A stretch of DNA of 64,000 nt from Clostridium estertheticum subsp. estertheticum. GTDB taxonomy: Bacteria > Bacillota > Clostridia > Clostridiales > Clostridiaceae. The stretch's first letter is position 1. Each line of letters begins with the position of its first letter. Of this stretch, positions 36,641-44,921 are shown piece by piece. The stretch is from the NCBI RefSeq assembly GCF_001877035.1, contig NZ_CP015756.1, positions 1,603,001 through 1,667,000 of the forward strand, given 5' to 3'. The notes under the pieces were generated by a model. The model did no database searches. It saw only the letters and a program-made list of their open reading frames with translations, and was not told where the DNA came from. Made by a program: the position numbers and the translations under genes.

Positions 36641-36661
36641 ATACCATAATTACCATAAATT
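36641..36661 (-). promoter_or_regulatory. TTATGGTAA direct-repeat promoter motif, copy C
   Basis: On the minus strand the sequence reads AATTTATGGTAATTATGGTAT with a TATGAT box overlapping its end. It is almost identical to copy B, and the similarity continues upstream into an AAATTGTAA block. Confidence 0.55.
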
Positions 36662-36772
36662 TAGAACTATTACAATTTTTTTATAATAAGAAATAGTCTC
36701 AATCTGAATCTTACTCAATTGGTACTTGGATTACAATCGCTTTAATTTTTATAAAATAACAGTACAAAAGAT

Positions 36773-36802
36773 AAAAAGTCTAGCGTAATTGCTAGGCTTT
36801 TT
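36773..36802 (-). terminator. Rho-independent terminator of the secreted-protein gene
   Basis: The stem AAAAAGTCTAGC / GCTAGGCTTTTT with a 6-nt loop gives a U-rich 3' arm on the minus strand, 36 bp after the gene. Confidence 0.75.
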
Positions 36803-36837
36803 ATGGCTGATTAATCTAGAACTGAGTTTAATTTCTA

Positions 36838-37356
36838 TTATTTGCTTAATGAACTTATTAATGTATCTAAATCAGAACTTAATTTTTGTAATATTGGTGT
36901 TTCACTTGTTTGTAGTGAAGCTATATTATTAAGGTCGCTTACTAAAGCCGCATAATTTTTGTTGGTTACATCAGTTTTAGCGATTTTTTTATCAGCAACT
37001 AATTTTACAGTAATACCTTTTAATGAAGTTTTGTCAGCTTTGATAACAGCTCGCTCAGCTTTTAAAGCGTCCTTTTTAGCTTTTAAAGTTTTGTTAGTCT
37101 TATCTTGGGCTATTAATGTTTTAACTTGAACAAGTTTCCCTTTTATAGCAGCTTTAATTGTCTGATTAGTTTTATTGTTAGTCTTAATAGTTTGTTTTTC
37201 TAATTTTATTTGACTTGCATAAGGGACTCTAGCAGGATCTTTTTGAGTTGTAGCTGCTGCCTTAGTATCTGATTTAGTTGTTAATGTTTGAGCACTTACA
37301 CCAAGTGGTATTAACATTGATAGGGCTAATGCGCCTAATATGTGTTTTTTTATCAT
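36838..37356 (-). CDS. Small secreted Lys-rich helical protein, divergent from cssRS
   Basis: 172 residues. A Sec signal peptide (hydrophobic core GALALSMLIPLGV, cleavage after VSA about residue 22) leads to a mature protein that is almost wholly helical, rich in Lys, Thr and Ala, and without cysteine (for example LKAKKDALKAERAVIKADK). The family is not recognised. It is transcribed divergently from a secretion-stress two-component system, as cpxP is from cpxRA in E. coli. An envelope chaperone or stress-adaptor role is plausible, by inference only. Confidence 0.7.
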   Translation of the reverse strand: MIKKHILGALALSMLIPLGVSAQTLTTKSDTKAAATTQKDPARVPYASQIKLEKQTIKTNNKTNQTIKAAIKGKLVQVKTLIAQDKTNKTLKAKKDALKAERAVIKADKTSLKGITVKLVADKKIAKTDVTNKNYAALVSDLNNIASLQTSETPILQKLSSDLDTLISSLSK

Positions 37357-37410
37357 AATATTTATTCCTCCAATATTTAATATATTTGTTTATAAGATTA
37401 ATTATATACT

Positions 37411-37507
37411 CAAAATATGGTATAACAGTTAAATGATTATGTGAAATTGTGTGAATCATACACATATTATACGTGATTAGTATTTAAAAGGTTTTATTTG
37501 GTATACT
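37411..37507. promoter_or_regulatory. Divergent promoter region with an OmpR-type direct repeat
   Basis: On the minus strand TATAAT lies at 37411-37416 with no TTGACA-like box 17 bp away. Instead TGTGAAATTG / TGTGAATCAT (37440-37459, plus strand) forms a 10-bp-spaced direct repeat at the -35 position. On the plus strand an extended -10 TGGTATACT lies at 37499-37507, before cssR. This layout suits activation by a winged-helix response regulator. Confidence 0.5.
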
Positions 37508-37547
37508 TGTAGAAGGTAATTGATTAAAAGGAGATGTTTATAAAGCT

Positions 37548-38213
37548 ATGAGTTATAAAATATATCTGGTAGAGGACGAAGAAAACTTAAACGATATATT
37601 GAAATCTTATCTTCAAAATGAGGGCTTACAGGTTACCACTTTTCTAAATGGACAATCCGCAAGAAATGCCATAGATAACGACGTTGACTTATGGGTGCTA
37701 GATATTACGCTTCCTGATATAGATGGATTTCAGCTACTAAAAGAAATAAAGGAAAAAAATAAAGATGTTCCTGTCATATTTATATCCGCAAGAGATCAAG
37801 ATATTGATAGAATTATTGGCCTTGAAATGGGCAGTGATGATTATCTCGCAAAGCCATTTATGCCAAGAGAACTTGTTATAAGAGTACAAAAATTGTTAAA
37901 TAGAGTTTATAACAATGATAAGGTTAAGCAAGTTTTAATTATTGAAGGTTATACTATTGATATAGATAGGAGATTAGTAAAGTTTAATGATGAAGTAGTA
38001 TCTATGACCTCAGGGGAATTCGATCTGTTACTACTTTTAATAAATAAGAAAGGTGGAGCAGTCACAAGGGCGCAGATAATTAACGACCTATGGGGAGATA
38101 ACTATTTTGGAAGTGACAGAGTAGTTGATGATTTGGTCAGGAGACTTAGAAAGAAAATTCCTGAATTAAAGGTAGAGACCATATATGGACATGGATACAG
38201 GTTATCCTGTTAG
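37548..38213 (+). CDS. cssR: OmpR-type response regulator, CssR-like
   Basis: 221 residues. The receiver (about 1-120) begins YKIYLVEDEENLNDIL, with phospho-Asp in LWVLDITLPD and Lys in LAKPFMPRE. The winged helix (about 130-220) has SDRVVDDLVRRLRKKIPELK and VETIYGHGYR. Both ends closely follow what I recall of Bacillus CssR, the regulator of secretion stress and the HtrA-type proteases. It is 12 bp from its kinase. Its likely targets are its own operon and the divergent secreted-protein gene. Confidence 0.85.
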   Translation: MSYKIYLVEDEENLNDILKSYLQNEGLQVTTFLNGQSARNAIDNDVDLWVLDITLPDIDGFQLLKEIKEKNKDVPVIFISARDQDIDRIIGLEMGSDDYLAKPFMPRELVIRVQKLLNRVYNNDKVKQVLIIEGYTIDIDRRLVKFNDEVVSMTSGEFDLLLLLINKKGGAVTRAQIINDLWGDNYFGSDRVVDDLVRRLRKKIPELKVETIYGHGYRLSC

Positions 38214-38225
38214 AAAGGACTTATT

Positions 38226-39599
38226 ATGAAGAAGCTAAAGAATCGCCCCTTGGCTACACAAATATGGATTATATTCACATTAGTAATTATAATTGTGTTT
38301 GTTTTATTATCAGTATATTTTTCATTAACAATAAGATCGTTCTTTACCAATGAGATATATATAACTATTGAAGCGTCTCAAGAGAAATTAATCCAAAAGA
38401 GTACAGGTAGATATGACCTTAATGAAGAGGAGAATACGGCTACAGTAAGTAATGACATCCGTGCTGTAAAACACATGAGATTAAATTATAATAAATCTGA
38501 AACAAATATAGTGAAAATACAAAAAATTATACCAGATAATATTGAAGCGGAGTATTTCCTTAAGAAATTAAAAAAACAAGTGAAGAGCCAAACTAACACC
38601 ACTCAAAGATATGCTCAAAGCACAAGTTCTGGCAGAATACTATATGTAATGAGAGCAACTGGGATCAATAAAAAAGGGAATTTCGAAATATCCTATATGT
38701 GGGATACATACAGAAATTCTTTGTATACGAGTTTAATAGGTAGGCTATTTTCTGTAATGATTATTGCATTAATCATATGTCTTATAGGCGCAAAATATAT
38801 GGCTCAAAAGCTGGTGTTACCTCTAAGGGAATTGCAAGGCAGGGTAAAAAAAATAGGTATAAGACAGTGGCATGAAAGTATTGACATAGACAGAAATGAT
38901 GAAATTGGGGAACTCTCGAAATCCATTGAGGAGATGAGAAAAGAACTCGTTAAGCAGGATGAATATGAACAGACGATGCTACAGAAGACGTCCCACGATT
39001 TAAAGACACCTTTAATGGTAATAAGGAGCTATGCGCATGCCGTAGAAGACGGAATTTACCCAAAGGGAGATTTGAAAAGTACAATGAAAGTTATTGATTA
39101 TGAAACCCAAAAAATGCAAAAGAGGGTAAATGGTCTACTTTATTTAACCAAAATCAAGTATATGTCCAAGTATAAGAATGAATTTAAAAAAACAAACATC
39201 AAGGATTTAGCCGAAGGAATTATTGAAAGCTTTTTTTATAACAAGAAAGGTATTAAATTTGAGATTGAAATTGAAGATATTAGGGTAATCGGCGACGAAG
39301 AGCAATGGACTGTTGTTTTTGAAAATATAATAGAAAATGGATTAAGATATGCAAAAACCCTAATTAGGATAAATATATATGAAGACGATAAACAGCAGTA
39401 CATTTCTATATATAATGATGGTGAAAAAATTCCTGATGATAGGCTTGAAAATATATTTTGGGCTTTTAACAAGGGCAATGAAGGCAATTTTGGTTTGGGT
39501 CTGGATATTGTAAAAAGAATAGTAAGTATGTACAATGGCAGTATAAAGGCTCAGAATGAAGATAGTGGTGTGTCTTTTATAGTGATCATTATGAAATAA
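38226..39599 (+). CDS. cssS: Sensor histidine kinase, CssS-like
   Basis: 457 residues. TM1 lies about 14-36 and begins NRPLATQIW, as in CssS. An extracellular sensor (about 37-165), TM2 (about 168-190), HAMP, the phospho-acceptor box SHDLKTPLMVIRSYAHAVED and HATPase (NKGNEGNFGLGLDIVKRI) follow. CssS detects misfolded or over-produced secreted proteins at the membrane-wall interface. It forms an operon with cssR. Confidence 0.85.
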   Translation: MKKLKNRPLATQIWIIFTLVIIIVFVLLSVYFSLTIRSFFTNEIYITIEASQEKLIQKSTGRYDLNEEENTATVSNDIRAVKHMRLNYNKSETNIVKIQKIIPDNIEAEYFLKKLKKQVKSQTNTTQRYAQSTSSGRILYVMRATGINKKGNFEISYMWDTYRNSLYTSLIGRLFSVMIIALIICLIGAKYMAQKLVLPLRELQGRVKKIGIRQWHESIDIDRNDEIGELSKSIEEMRKELVKQDEYEQTMLQKTSHDLKTPLMVIRSYAHAVEDGIYPKGDLKSTMKVIDYETQKMQKRVNGLLYLTKIKYMSKYKNEFKKTNIKDLAEGIIESFFYNKKGIKFEIEIEDIRVIGDEEQWTVVFENIIENGLRYAKTLIRINIYEDDKQQYISIYNDGEKIPDDRLENIFWAFNKGNEGNFGLGLDIVKRIVSMYNGSIKAQNEDSGVSFIVIIMK

Positions 39600-39705
39600 A
39601 AATATGTTTACCTTCCTTTTAATTGGAAATTATGTTATAAATAACATATAAAAGAAATATTATATTATATAAAATCTTTTAAATTACAATAAAAGGGAGA
39701 CGTAT

Positions 39706-40173
39706 ATGTTTGATAAAGTAAAAAAAACCAGTAAAAAAAATATAATATTAAGTATAGGAATTATACTATGCCTATGTATTGTAAGTTCCTATGGTTACAC
39801 CAAATTTACACCTCGATGGTTTTCAAGTACAGATACGTATGCAGTAGTAAAGGAAGGATTTTTGACAAGGCAAGGATATACCAATGAATTGTCTAAACAT
39901 ATGTCACCGCAAGTTTTTAAAAGGATAAATATATATCAATATGGAGACTTAAATAGAAAAAAACCTTATAAAATAGATTTCACTTTAAAGGAAGATTCAA
40001 GAAGATATAAAAATGGTGTAGTCTATGTCAAAATGATTTATTCACTTAAAATAATGGATTTGCAAAATATACAAATAGGTCCAAAGAGTGGTTCACATGG
40101 TATTACAAATACATTTACTGTTAAAAATAAAAATGGTGTATGGTATATTATAGATAATTGGGAAGATTTATAA
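39706..40173 (+). CDS. Membrane-anchored extracellular protein downstream of cssRS
   Basis: 155 residues. A basic N terminus, a single TM (about 13-31) and a beta-rich extracellular domain (about 45-155) resembling DUF4829/NTF2-like lipid-side domains (VKNKNGVWYIIDNWED). AAAAGGGAG precedes the ATG. It lies 106 bp after cssS and may be co-transcribed; a role in envelope homeostasis is inferred from position. Confidence 0.65.
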   Translation: MFDKVKKTSKKNIILSIGIILCLCIVSSYGYTKFTPRWFSSTDTYAVVKEGFLTRQGYTNELSKHMSPQVFKRINIYQYGDLNRKKPYKIDFTLKEDSRRYKNGVVYVKMIYSLKIMDLQNIQIGPKSGSHGITNTFTVKNKNGVWYIIDNWEDL

Positions 40174-40317
40174 AATTAAAATACTATAGTTATCATAGAT
40201 TGGATATAAGAAATTAAACTATGGTTTAAGTATATTTTTATGATACCATTTATCCACAAAATTCATCTCCTTATCATCAATCTAAAGCAAAATGTTTTTA
40301 TATTAATCGATAGTAAG

Positions 40318-40347
40318 TAACCCATGAGAATAATATCTCATGGATTA
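40318..40347. terminator. Hairpin between convergent genes
   Basis: TAACCCATGAGA / TCTCATGGATTA form a 12-bp stem with one mismatch and a 6-nt loop. Confidence 0.55.
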
Positions 40348-40378
40348 ATGATATCTTACTTCTTTGTGCTCCTAAAAA

Positions 40379-41221
40379 TTAAATTTTTCCAGATATATTT
40401 TCCATCAATTGAGCTGTTGAATTTAATTCCTCGAGGGATGCGGCTATTTCTTGAAGTGTTGCTACTTGACCCTCAAATATACTAGTAGATTTACTTATTT
40501 TTTCATTTATGTTTTTTATAGAAGCACCAATGTTCTTCAATACATCATCTACCTTTTTAACTGATTCACTTGTTGATGTTGACAATTTTCTAATCTCTGT
40601 TGCGACTACTTTAAATCCTCTTCCGGCTTCCCCAGCTCTTGCAGCTTCAATTGCAGCATTTAACCCTAACATATTTGTTTTAGATGATATTGTTTGAATA
40701 AATTTAAGAATTTCATCTGTATTCTTTGAGTTATCATTAGCCTCTTGGACTTTTGAAGATATATCATCATTCATGGTAACTACATTCTGTACTCCTGCTG
40801 AAAGATCATTAATAGCAATTGATATTTGACTAAGTGCTGAGGATAAAGTTTGAGAAATATTTATTAATTCATTTGTTTTTATTAAACTTTTACCCATAAC
40901 AACGCATCCATCAACTTTATTATGTTCATTATGAATAGGAATTGCATATGATCTAAATGGAATACCATATACCTCTTTTGGCACATTTTTAATAAGTATT
41001 TTATCATTTTTCATAGCCAGAAGAATTGCTCCCCCTTCAGGAACTTTATCACCTTCCCCTGATCTCAAATTCAAGTTTGAATTATACTGTACTTTTAAAA
41101 ATGTTTCTGTATCTGTTATGGCAAAAGATACATCATCGTCAAAAAAACATGGCAAATAAGTTAACACATTAATAAACGAATTTAATAGTTCATTATCACA
41201 AATCGTTTTTTGCATTTGCAT
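40379..41221 (-). CDS. Soluble methyl-accepting chemotaxis protein (YfmS-like)
   Basis: 280 residues with no TM. A cytoplasmic sensor domain (about 1-115; PAS-like, with GEGDKVPEGGAILLAMKNDK) precedes a short signalling coiled coil (tip [20 protein letters not shown]). Size and layout resemble Bacillus YfmS, a soluble receptor. It may report an internal metabolite or redox signal to CheA. Motif copy D lies 56 bp upstream. Confidence 0.9.
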   Translation of the reverse strand: MQMQKTICDNELLNSFINVLTYLPCFFDDDVSFAITDTETFLKVQYNSNLNLRSGEGDKVPEGGAILLAMKNDKILIKNVPKEVYGIPFRSYAIPIHNEHNKVDGCVVMGKSLIKTNELINISQTLSSALSQISIAINDLSAGVQNVVTMNDDISSKVQEANDNSKNTDEILKFIQTISSKTNMLGLNAAIEAARAGEAGRGFKVVATEIRKLSTSTSESVKKVDDVLKNIGASIKNINEKISKSTSIFEGQVATLQEIAASLEELNSTAQLMENISGKI

Positions 41222-41276
41222 TTCGCTCCTTTTCTTTATATAACTAGCATATATTTTATTCGGTCAATAGGTAATT

Positions 41277-41298
41277 ATACTATAATTACCATGATTTT
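41277..41298 (-). promoter_or_regulatory. TTATGGTAA direct-repeat promoter motif, copy D
   Basis: On the minus strand the sequence reads AAAATCATGGTAATTATAGT and runs into a TATAAT box. It diverges from the other copies at about three positions. Confidence 0.45.
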
Positions 41299-41387
41299 CA
41301 TATGGCGAATAAAAATATGAGCTGCTATATAGATGCTAAAAGATGAAAAACATTTTATATATTCAACTTTTTCTAAATCAAATATAT

Positions 41388-41666
41388 CTATTTGCTATGA
41401 ATACGAGCCTCTGATTCTTTACTCCATTTTACACCATAAATTTTTTCAAAGAAGGTTGGTCTATATAATATACGTTCTAAAAAGAAATAAGGGATGTAGT
41501 ATGAAATAACATACATTATAAAACCAAGCCCTTCAATAGAAAAACCTACACCTTCTATTATTTCTCCACCAAAGAAAAACCAAATCATGTATACAATTAC
41601 ACCAATGATTCTCCATTTTTTTAATTCTTTCTTATCAATTATGATAAATTCATCAAAATTACTCAT
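41388..41666 (-). CDS. Two-TM membrane protein of unknown function
   Basis: 92 residues with hydrophobic segments at about 18-38 and 44-64 and a basic C terminus. A GGGGG site precedes the ATG. No family is recognised. Confidence 0.6.
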   Translation of the reverse strand: MSNFDEFIIIDKKELKKWRIIGVIVYMIWFFFGGEIIEGVGFSIEGLGFIMYVISYYIPYFFLERILYRPTFFEKIYGVKWSKESEARIHSK

Positions 41667-42070
41667 CTTTTGTACCCCCTCTGTAATTAAATATTATTTT
41701 AAATAAATTAAACAATAATATAAGTAGTTTAACACATCATTGTGTCGGAATAAAAGAATGTTACGTCGTAATAAATTGCTTCTGAACAAATTTATTTGAT
41801 TAAAATTTTTTTTGTATAAGAGAATTAAAAACAAGTAACCAGAAGCAAAAACAATTAATAAATGCTACTTAATACAAATAATTGATATTGGTATGTAACA
41901 TTTCGTCCATCACTTATTCCTAGATATTAACAATTAAAAACTTCTGAAATCAACCAACGTTAATGCTTAACGTTGTAAATTCACATAATGATGGTGGTAC
42001 CCCATTAATCTAATCGGTTGTTCAATTTATAACATTTAGTATTAAAAACCATTTTAGATATGGAGAGTTA
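41667..42070. other. Intergenic region with one strong inverted repeat
   Basis: About 400 bp without a coding frame that I can support. A perfect 9-bp inverted repeat with 3-nt spacer lies at 41955-41975 (CAACGTTAA / TTAACGTTG). It has no T run, so it is more operator-like than terminator-like. Confidence 0.4.
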
Positions 42071-42860
42071 TTATTTCTTAGCCTGATTTAAAATATCTGA
42101 AATATTGACATTAGGGTGATGATATCTTTTACGAGTTGGTGTTTTCTTTCCATATTGAATAGCTTCTTGAGGACACCACTGCAAACAAGCCAAGCACTGT
42201 TCACATTTACTATTCCATATTTGATTTCCACTATTCATATCAATATTGCAAACAGGACAAATCTTTTGGCATATACCACATTTATTACATTTTTCATCAA
42301 TCCAAAAATTCTTATCCATTTTAGCAATATTCTTAGATGAATGGTTGTAAATTAAATTTGAAAATAATAAGTTTACAATCATGTTGTTATTTTCTTTTTT
42401 ACCCTGCTTGTTAGTTTAATATATTCAGCAATGATTTTAACTTTTTTATCCCAATTATCAAACAATTCCTTTTGCTTTTCTTCGGGAAATGAACCATATT
42501 TCGGCACATAATTACCAGGCATATTTACGGTGAATCCTGCCGAAAGCTTTCCTTTACAACTTTCTATTACTTTTTCAAGTATGTTGATTGCAACACCAGG
42601 CATACCACCATGTGTCGCAATTGCATAAACGTATTTATCATTAATATCTTAAAATTTTTAATGAATCTTTCAATAATGAGAGGTATCCCCCACATATAAA
42701 CTGGAAATATTATTACTACAACTTTGGCATCAGTTTTAATAATATCATGCCCTATTACATAAGGAATGGAAATAAGAACGCCCTCTATTTCTTTTGCAAT
42801 ATCTTTAGCTACTGTCAACGAATTTCCAGTACCTGCAAAACAATATACATTTGGTTTCAT
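42071..42860 (-). pseudogene. Frameshifted EFR1-type flavodoxin/ferredoxin gene
   Basis: Three overlapping minus-strand frames together make one protein homologous to the product of 14401-15183: flavodoxin start FAGTGNSLTVAKDI and FPVYMWGIP (frame 1), a middle part with AGFTVNMPGNYVPKYGSFPE (frame 2), and the ferredoxin end CNKCGICQKICP / CEQCLACLQWCP (frame 3). The breaks lie near 42645-42655 and at an A6 run near 42385. Both fit single-base losses, so sequencing error is an alternative to a true pseudogene. Confidence 0.85.
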
Positions 42861-42897
42861 TCCAATACTCCTCTCTTTTAATAATATAGGAATCTAT

Positions 42898-43416
42898 CTA
42901 AATATAACGTTTCACTTTATTCATATATTTTATATACAGTTCTCCAAATTCCTTAATACACCATCTTTCTTCTGAAAGAATAATCCAATGCGCTGATATT
43001 TGAAAACATATTAATAGCACAAGTAGTATCCATGATTGAGTTAGAAATACACACCCTAAGAAATAAATAAAATATGCAATGTACATAGGGTTTCGGGATA
43101 CTCGATATAACCCATTTAAATTTATTCCGCTCATTTTAGGCTTAGCATAATTTATTATAGATATCCCATATAAAATAATTCCTAAACTATAGGTTATTAG
43201 ACCTATGTAAAACCACTGAGAGTCTACCCTGATTTTAAGTAATAACAAATATAGTAAAATAAGGGTAGTTGAAATTTGATAAACCCAATATGCTACTTTT
43301 TCTCTTCCAATTACTGGAGCAAATAAACCTGCACGTTTAAGTGCTTCTTTATTTACTATACTTAAAAGCCCATACCTAATAAGTATAATTGGCACTACTG
43401 TCAAAACTGCATTCAT
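42898..43416 (-). CDS. Isoprenylcysteine/phospholipid methyltransferase-like membrane protein
   Basis: 172 residues with about five TMs and the ICMT/PEMT-type signature GLYRVSRNPMYIAYFIYFLG followed by SEERWCIKEFGELYIKYM. Bacterial members methylate lipids or small hydrophobic substrates using S-adenosylmethionine. AGAAGGTGG precedes the ATG. The substrate is unknown. Confidence 0.85.
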   Translation of the reverse strand: MNAVLTVVPIILIRYGLLSIVNKEALKRAGLFAPVIGREKVAYWVYQISTTLILLYLLLLKIRVDSQWFYIGLITYSLGIILYGISIINYAKPKMSGINLNGLYRVSRNPMYIAYFIYFLGCVFLTQSWILLVLLICFQISAHWIILSEERWCIKEFGELYIKYMNKVKRYI

Positions 43417-43561
43417 TTTATCCCACCTTCTATATCTTTAATTTATAACTACTTCCAACCATTACATGTGGTCATTCGATTATACCTCATATTAATTTAA
43501 CCTTTTTATATTTATTAATTGTGACGTAATAGTCTACGATTACGTAGTTAAAAAAGGTTAT

Positions 43562-43727
43562 TTAACAAGCCTTTTTTCTGTGTTTAAGAATAAAGTCCAT
43601 AATAAATGTTCCAATCAAAGCGAAAAATACATAGCCTAACGGAATAACCAAACAATATTTTTCTTGTCATATTCCATATAATCCATAAACATATGCCTAC
43701 TTCACTTATAATTTTTATATCATTCAC
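43562..43727 (-). pseudogene. Frameshifted small membrane protein next to an Xre regulator
   Basis: GTG 43727 has GAGGAGG upstream and starts VNDIKIISEVGICLWIIWN. A +1 step at the A5 run near 43664 then gives VIPLGYVFFALIGTFIMDF and a basic end (LKHRKKAC-stop). As written, the first frame ends early. The gene follows the Xre gene by 2 bp. Small membrane partners of this kind often accompany such regulators. Confidence 0.65.
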
Positions 43728-43729
43728 AC

Positions 43730-43951
43730 TTAATCATCCTCCTCAATAAATTCAAAGACATCATCAATTTTCTTGTCAAAATAGTTAGCAATTTTAAAAG
43801 TTAATTTTAAAGATGGATTAAATGTTCCTCTTTCTATTTCAAGGATGGTTCCTCTCGAAACACCAATTGCTTCAGCTAATTCCTCTTGGGTTATTTCTTT
43901 TTCAGCTCTTAAAACTTTAATTTTAGTTTTAAACATTTTTGTCTTAGCCAA
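43730..43951 (-). CDS. Xre/Cro-type helix-turn-helix regulator
   Basis: 73 residues. The HTH lies about 10-65 (ITQEELAEAIGVSRGTILEI). The ribosome site AAGGAGGTG sits 10-11 nt before a TTG start at 43951, so I prefer it to the first ATG (43936). It is divergent from the BceAB-like operon and may influence that promoter. Confidence 0.85.
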   Translation of the reverse strand: MAKTKMFKTKIKVLRAEKEITQEELAEAIGVSRGTILEIERGTFNPSLKLTFKIANYFDKKIDDVFEFIEEDD

Positions 43952-44017
43952 ATATTAATGCACCTCCTTGTTAATCTATCCGATATAATTATACTCATAT
44001 TAACACCTTTTCTTATC

Positions 44018-44043
44018 TTAACATAACAAAAATGTAATGTTAA
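44018..44043. promoter_or_regulatory. Inverted repeat between Xre gene and BceAB-like operon
   Basis: TTAACAT - 12 bp - ATGTTAA lies 98 bp before the ABC ATPase start. It could bind the BceR-like regulator or the Xre protein. Confidence 0.4.
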
Positions 44044-44141
44044 TGAAATATACTTCGATGGTCGTTGCAAATATTATTGTATATAATAATATTATCAAAT
44101 GTCGTTAAAACAATTAATTTAAAATAAAGGGGGAATTATGA

Positions 44142-44921
44142 ATGAAAAATATATTAAGTGTAGAAAAAATTGAAAAGTATTATGGAAATAAAGATAATGT
44201 CACAAAGGCTATAGACAGTATCGGTTTTAAAGTAGATGAAGGTGAGTTTGTTGGGATAATGGGACCTTCAGGAAGTGGTAAAACGACATTGCTTAATTGT
44301 ATATCAACTATTGATAATGTCACTACAGGGAAAATAATAATAAATAATAGTGATATTACTAGGTTGAAATCAAAGGCATTAGATAAGTTTAGACAAAATG
44401 AGTTAGGTTTTATATTTCAAGATTTTAACCTACTAGACACTCTTACTTCTTATGAAAATATAGCCTTAGCATTAACAATAAAAGGGGAGAAAAGTTCAGA
44501 AATAGATGGGAAAATAAAATCAGTAGCAAAATATTTAGACATTGAACCAGAACTAAATAAATATCCTTATCAAATGTCAGGTGGACAAAAACAAAGAGTT
44601 GCTTCTGCAAGAGCAATAGTAACAGATCCATCCTTAGTACTTGCTGATGAACCAACAGGGGCTCTTGATTCTAAAACAGCTAGATTATTACTTGAAAAAT
44701 TAGAAAGTCTAAACAAAGATTTAAAGACCACGATACTTATGGTTACCCATGATGCTTTTACAGCAAGCTATGCTCATAGAATTCTTTTTATTAAAGATGG
44801 AAAAATCTTTAGTGAGGTAGTAAGGGGTAAGGATACTAGAAAAGAATTCTTTAATAAAATTATAGAGGTTATAACTCTACTTGGAGGTGATGATAATGTA
44901 TTCCAAAATAGCTGTAGGTAA
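44142..44921 (+). CDS. BceA-type peptide-resistance ABC transporter ATPase
   Basis: 259 residues with Walker A GPSGSGKT (about 40-47), signature MSGGQKQR and Walker B LVLADEP. The first gene of a four-gene module: ATPase, permease, regulator, kinase. AAAGGGGG precedes the ATG. BceAB transporters remove peptide antibiotics such as bacitracin from lipid II-cycle targets. The 3' end overlaps the permease by 26 bp. Confidence 0.93.
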   Translation: MKNILSVEKIEKYYGNKDNVTKAIDSIGFKVDEGEFVGIMGPSGSGKTTLLNCISTIDNVTTGKIIINNSDITRLKSKALDKFRQNELGFIFQDFNLLDTLTSYENIALALTIKGEKSSEIDGKIKSVAKYLDIEPELNKYPYQMSGGQKQRVASARAIVTDPSLVLADEPTGALDSKTARLLLEKLESLNKDLKTTILMVTHDAFTASYAHRILFIKDGKIFSEVVRGKDTRKEFFNKIIEVITLLGGDDNVFQNSCR

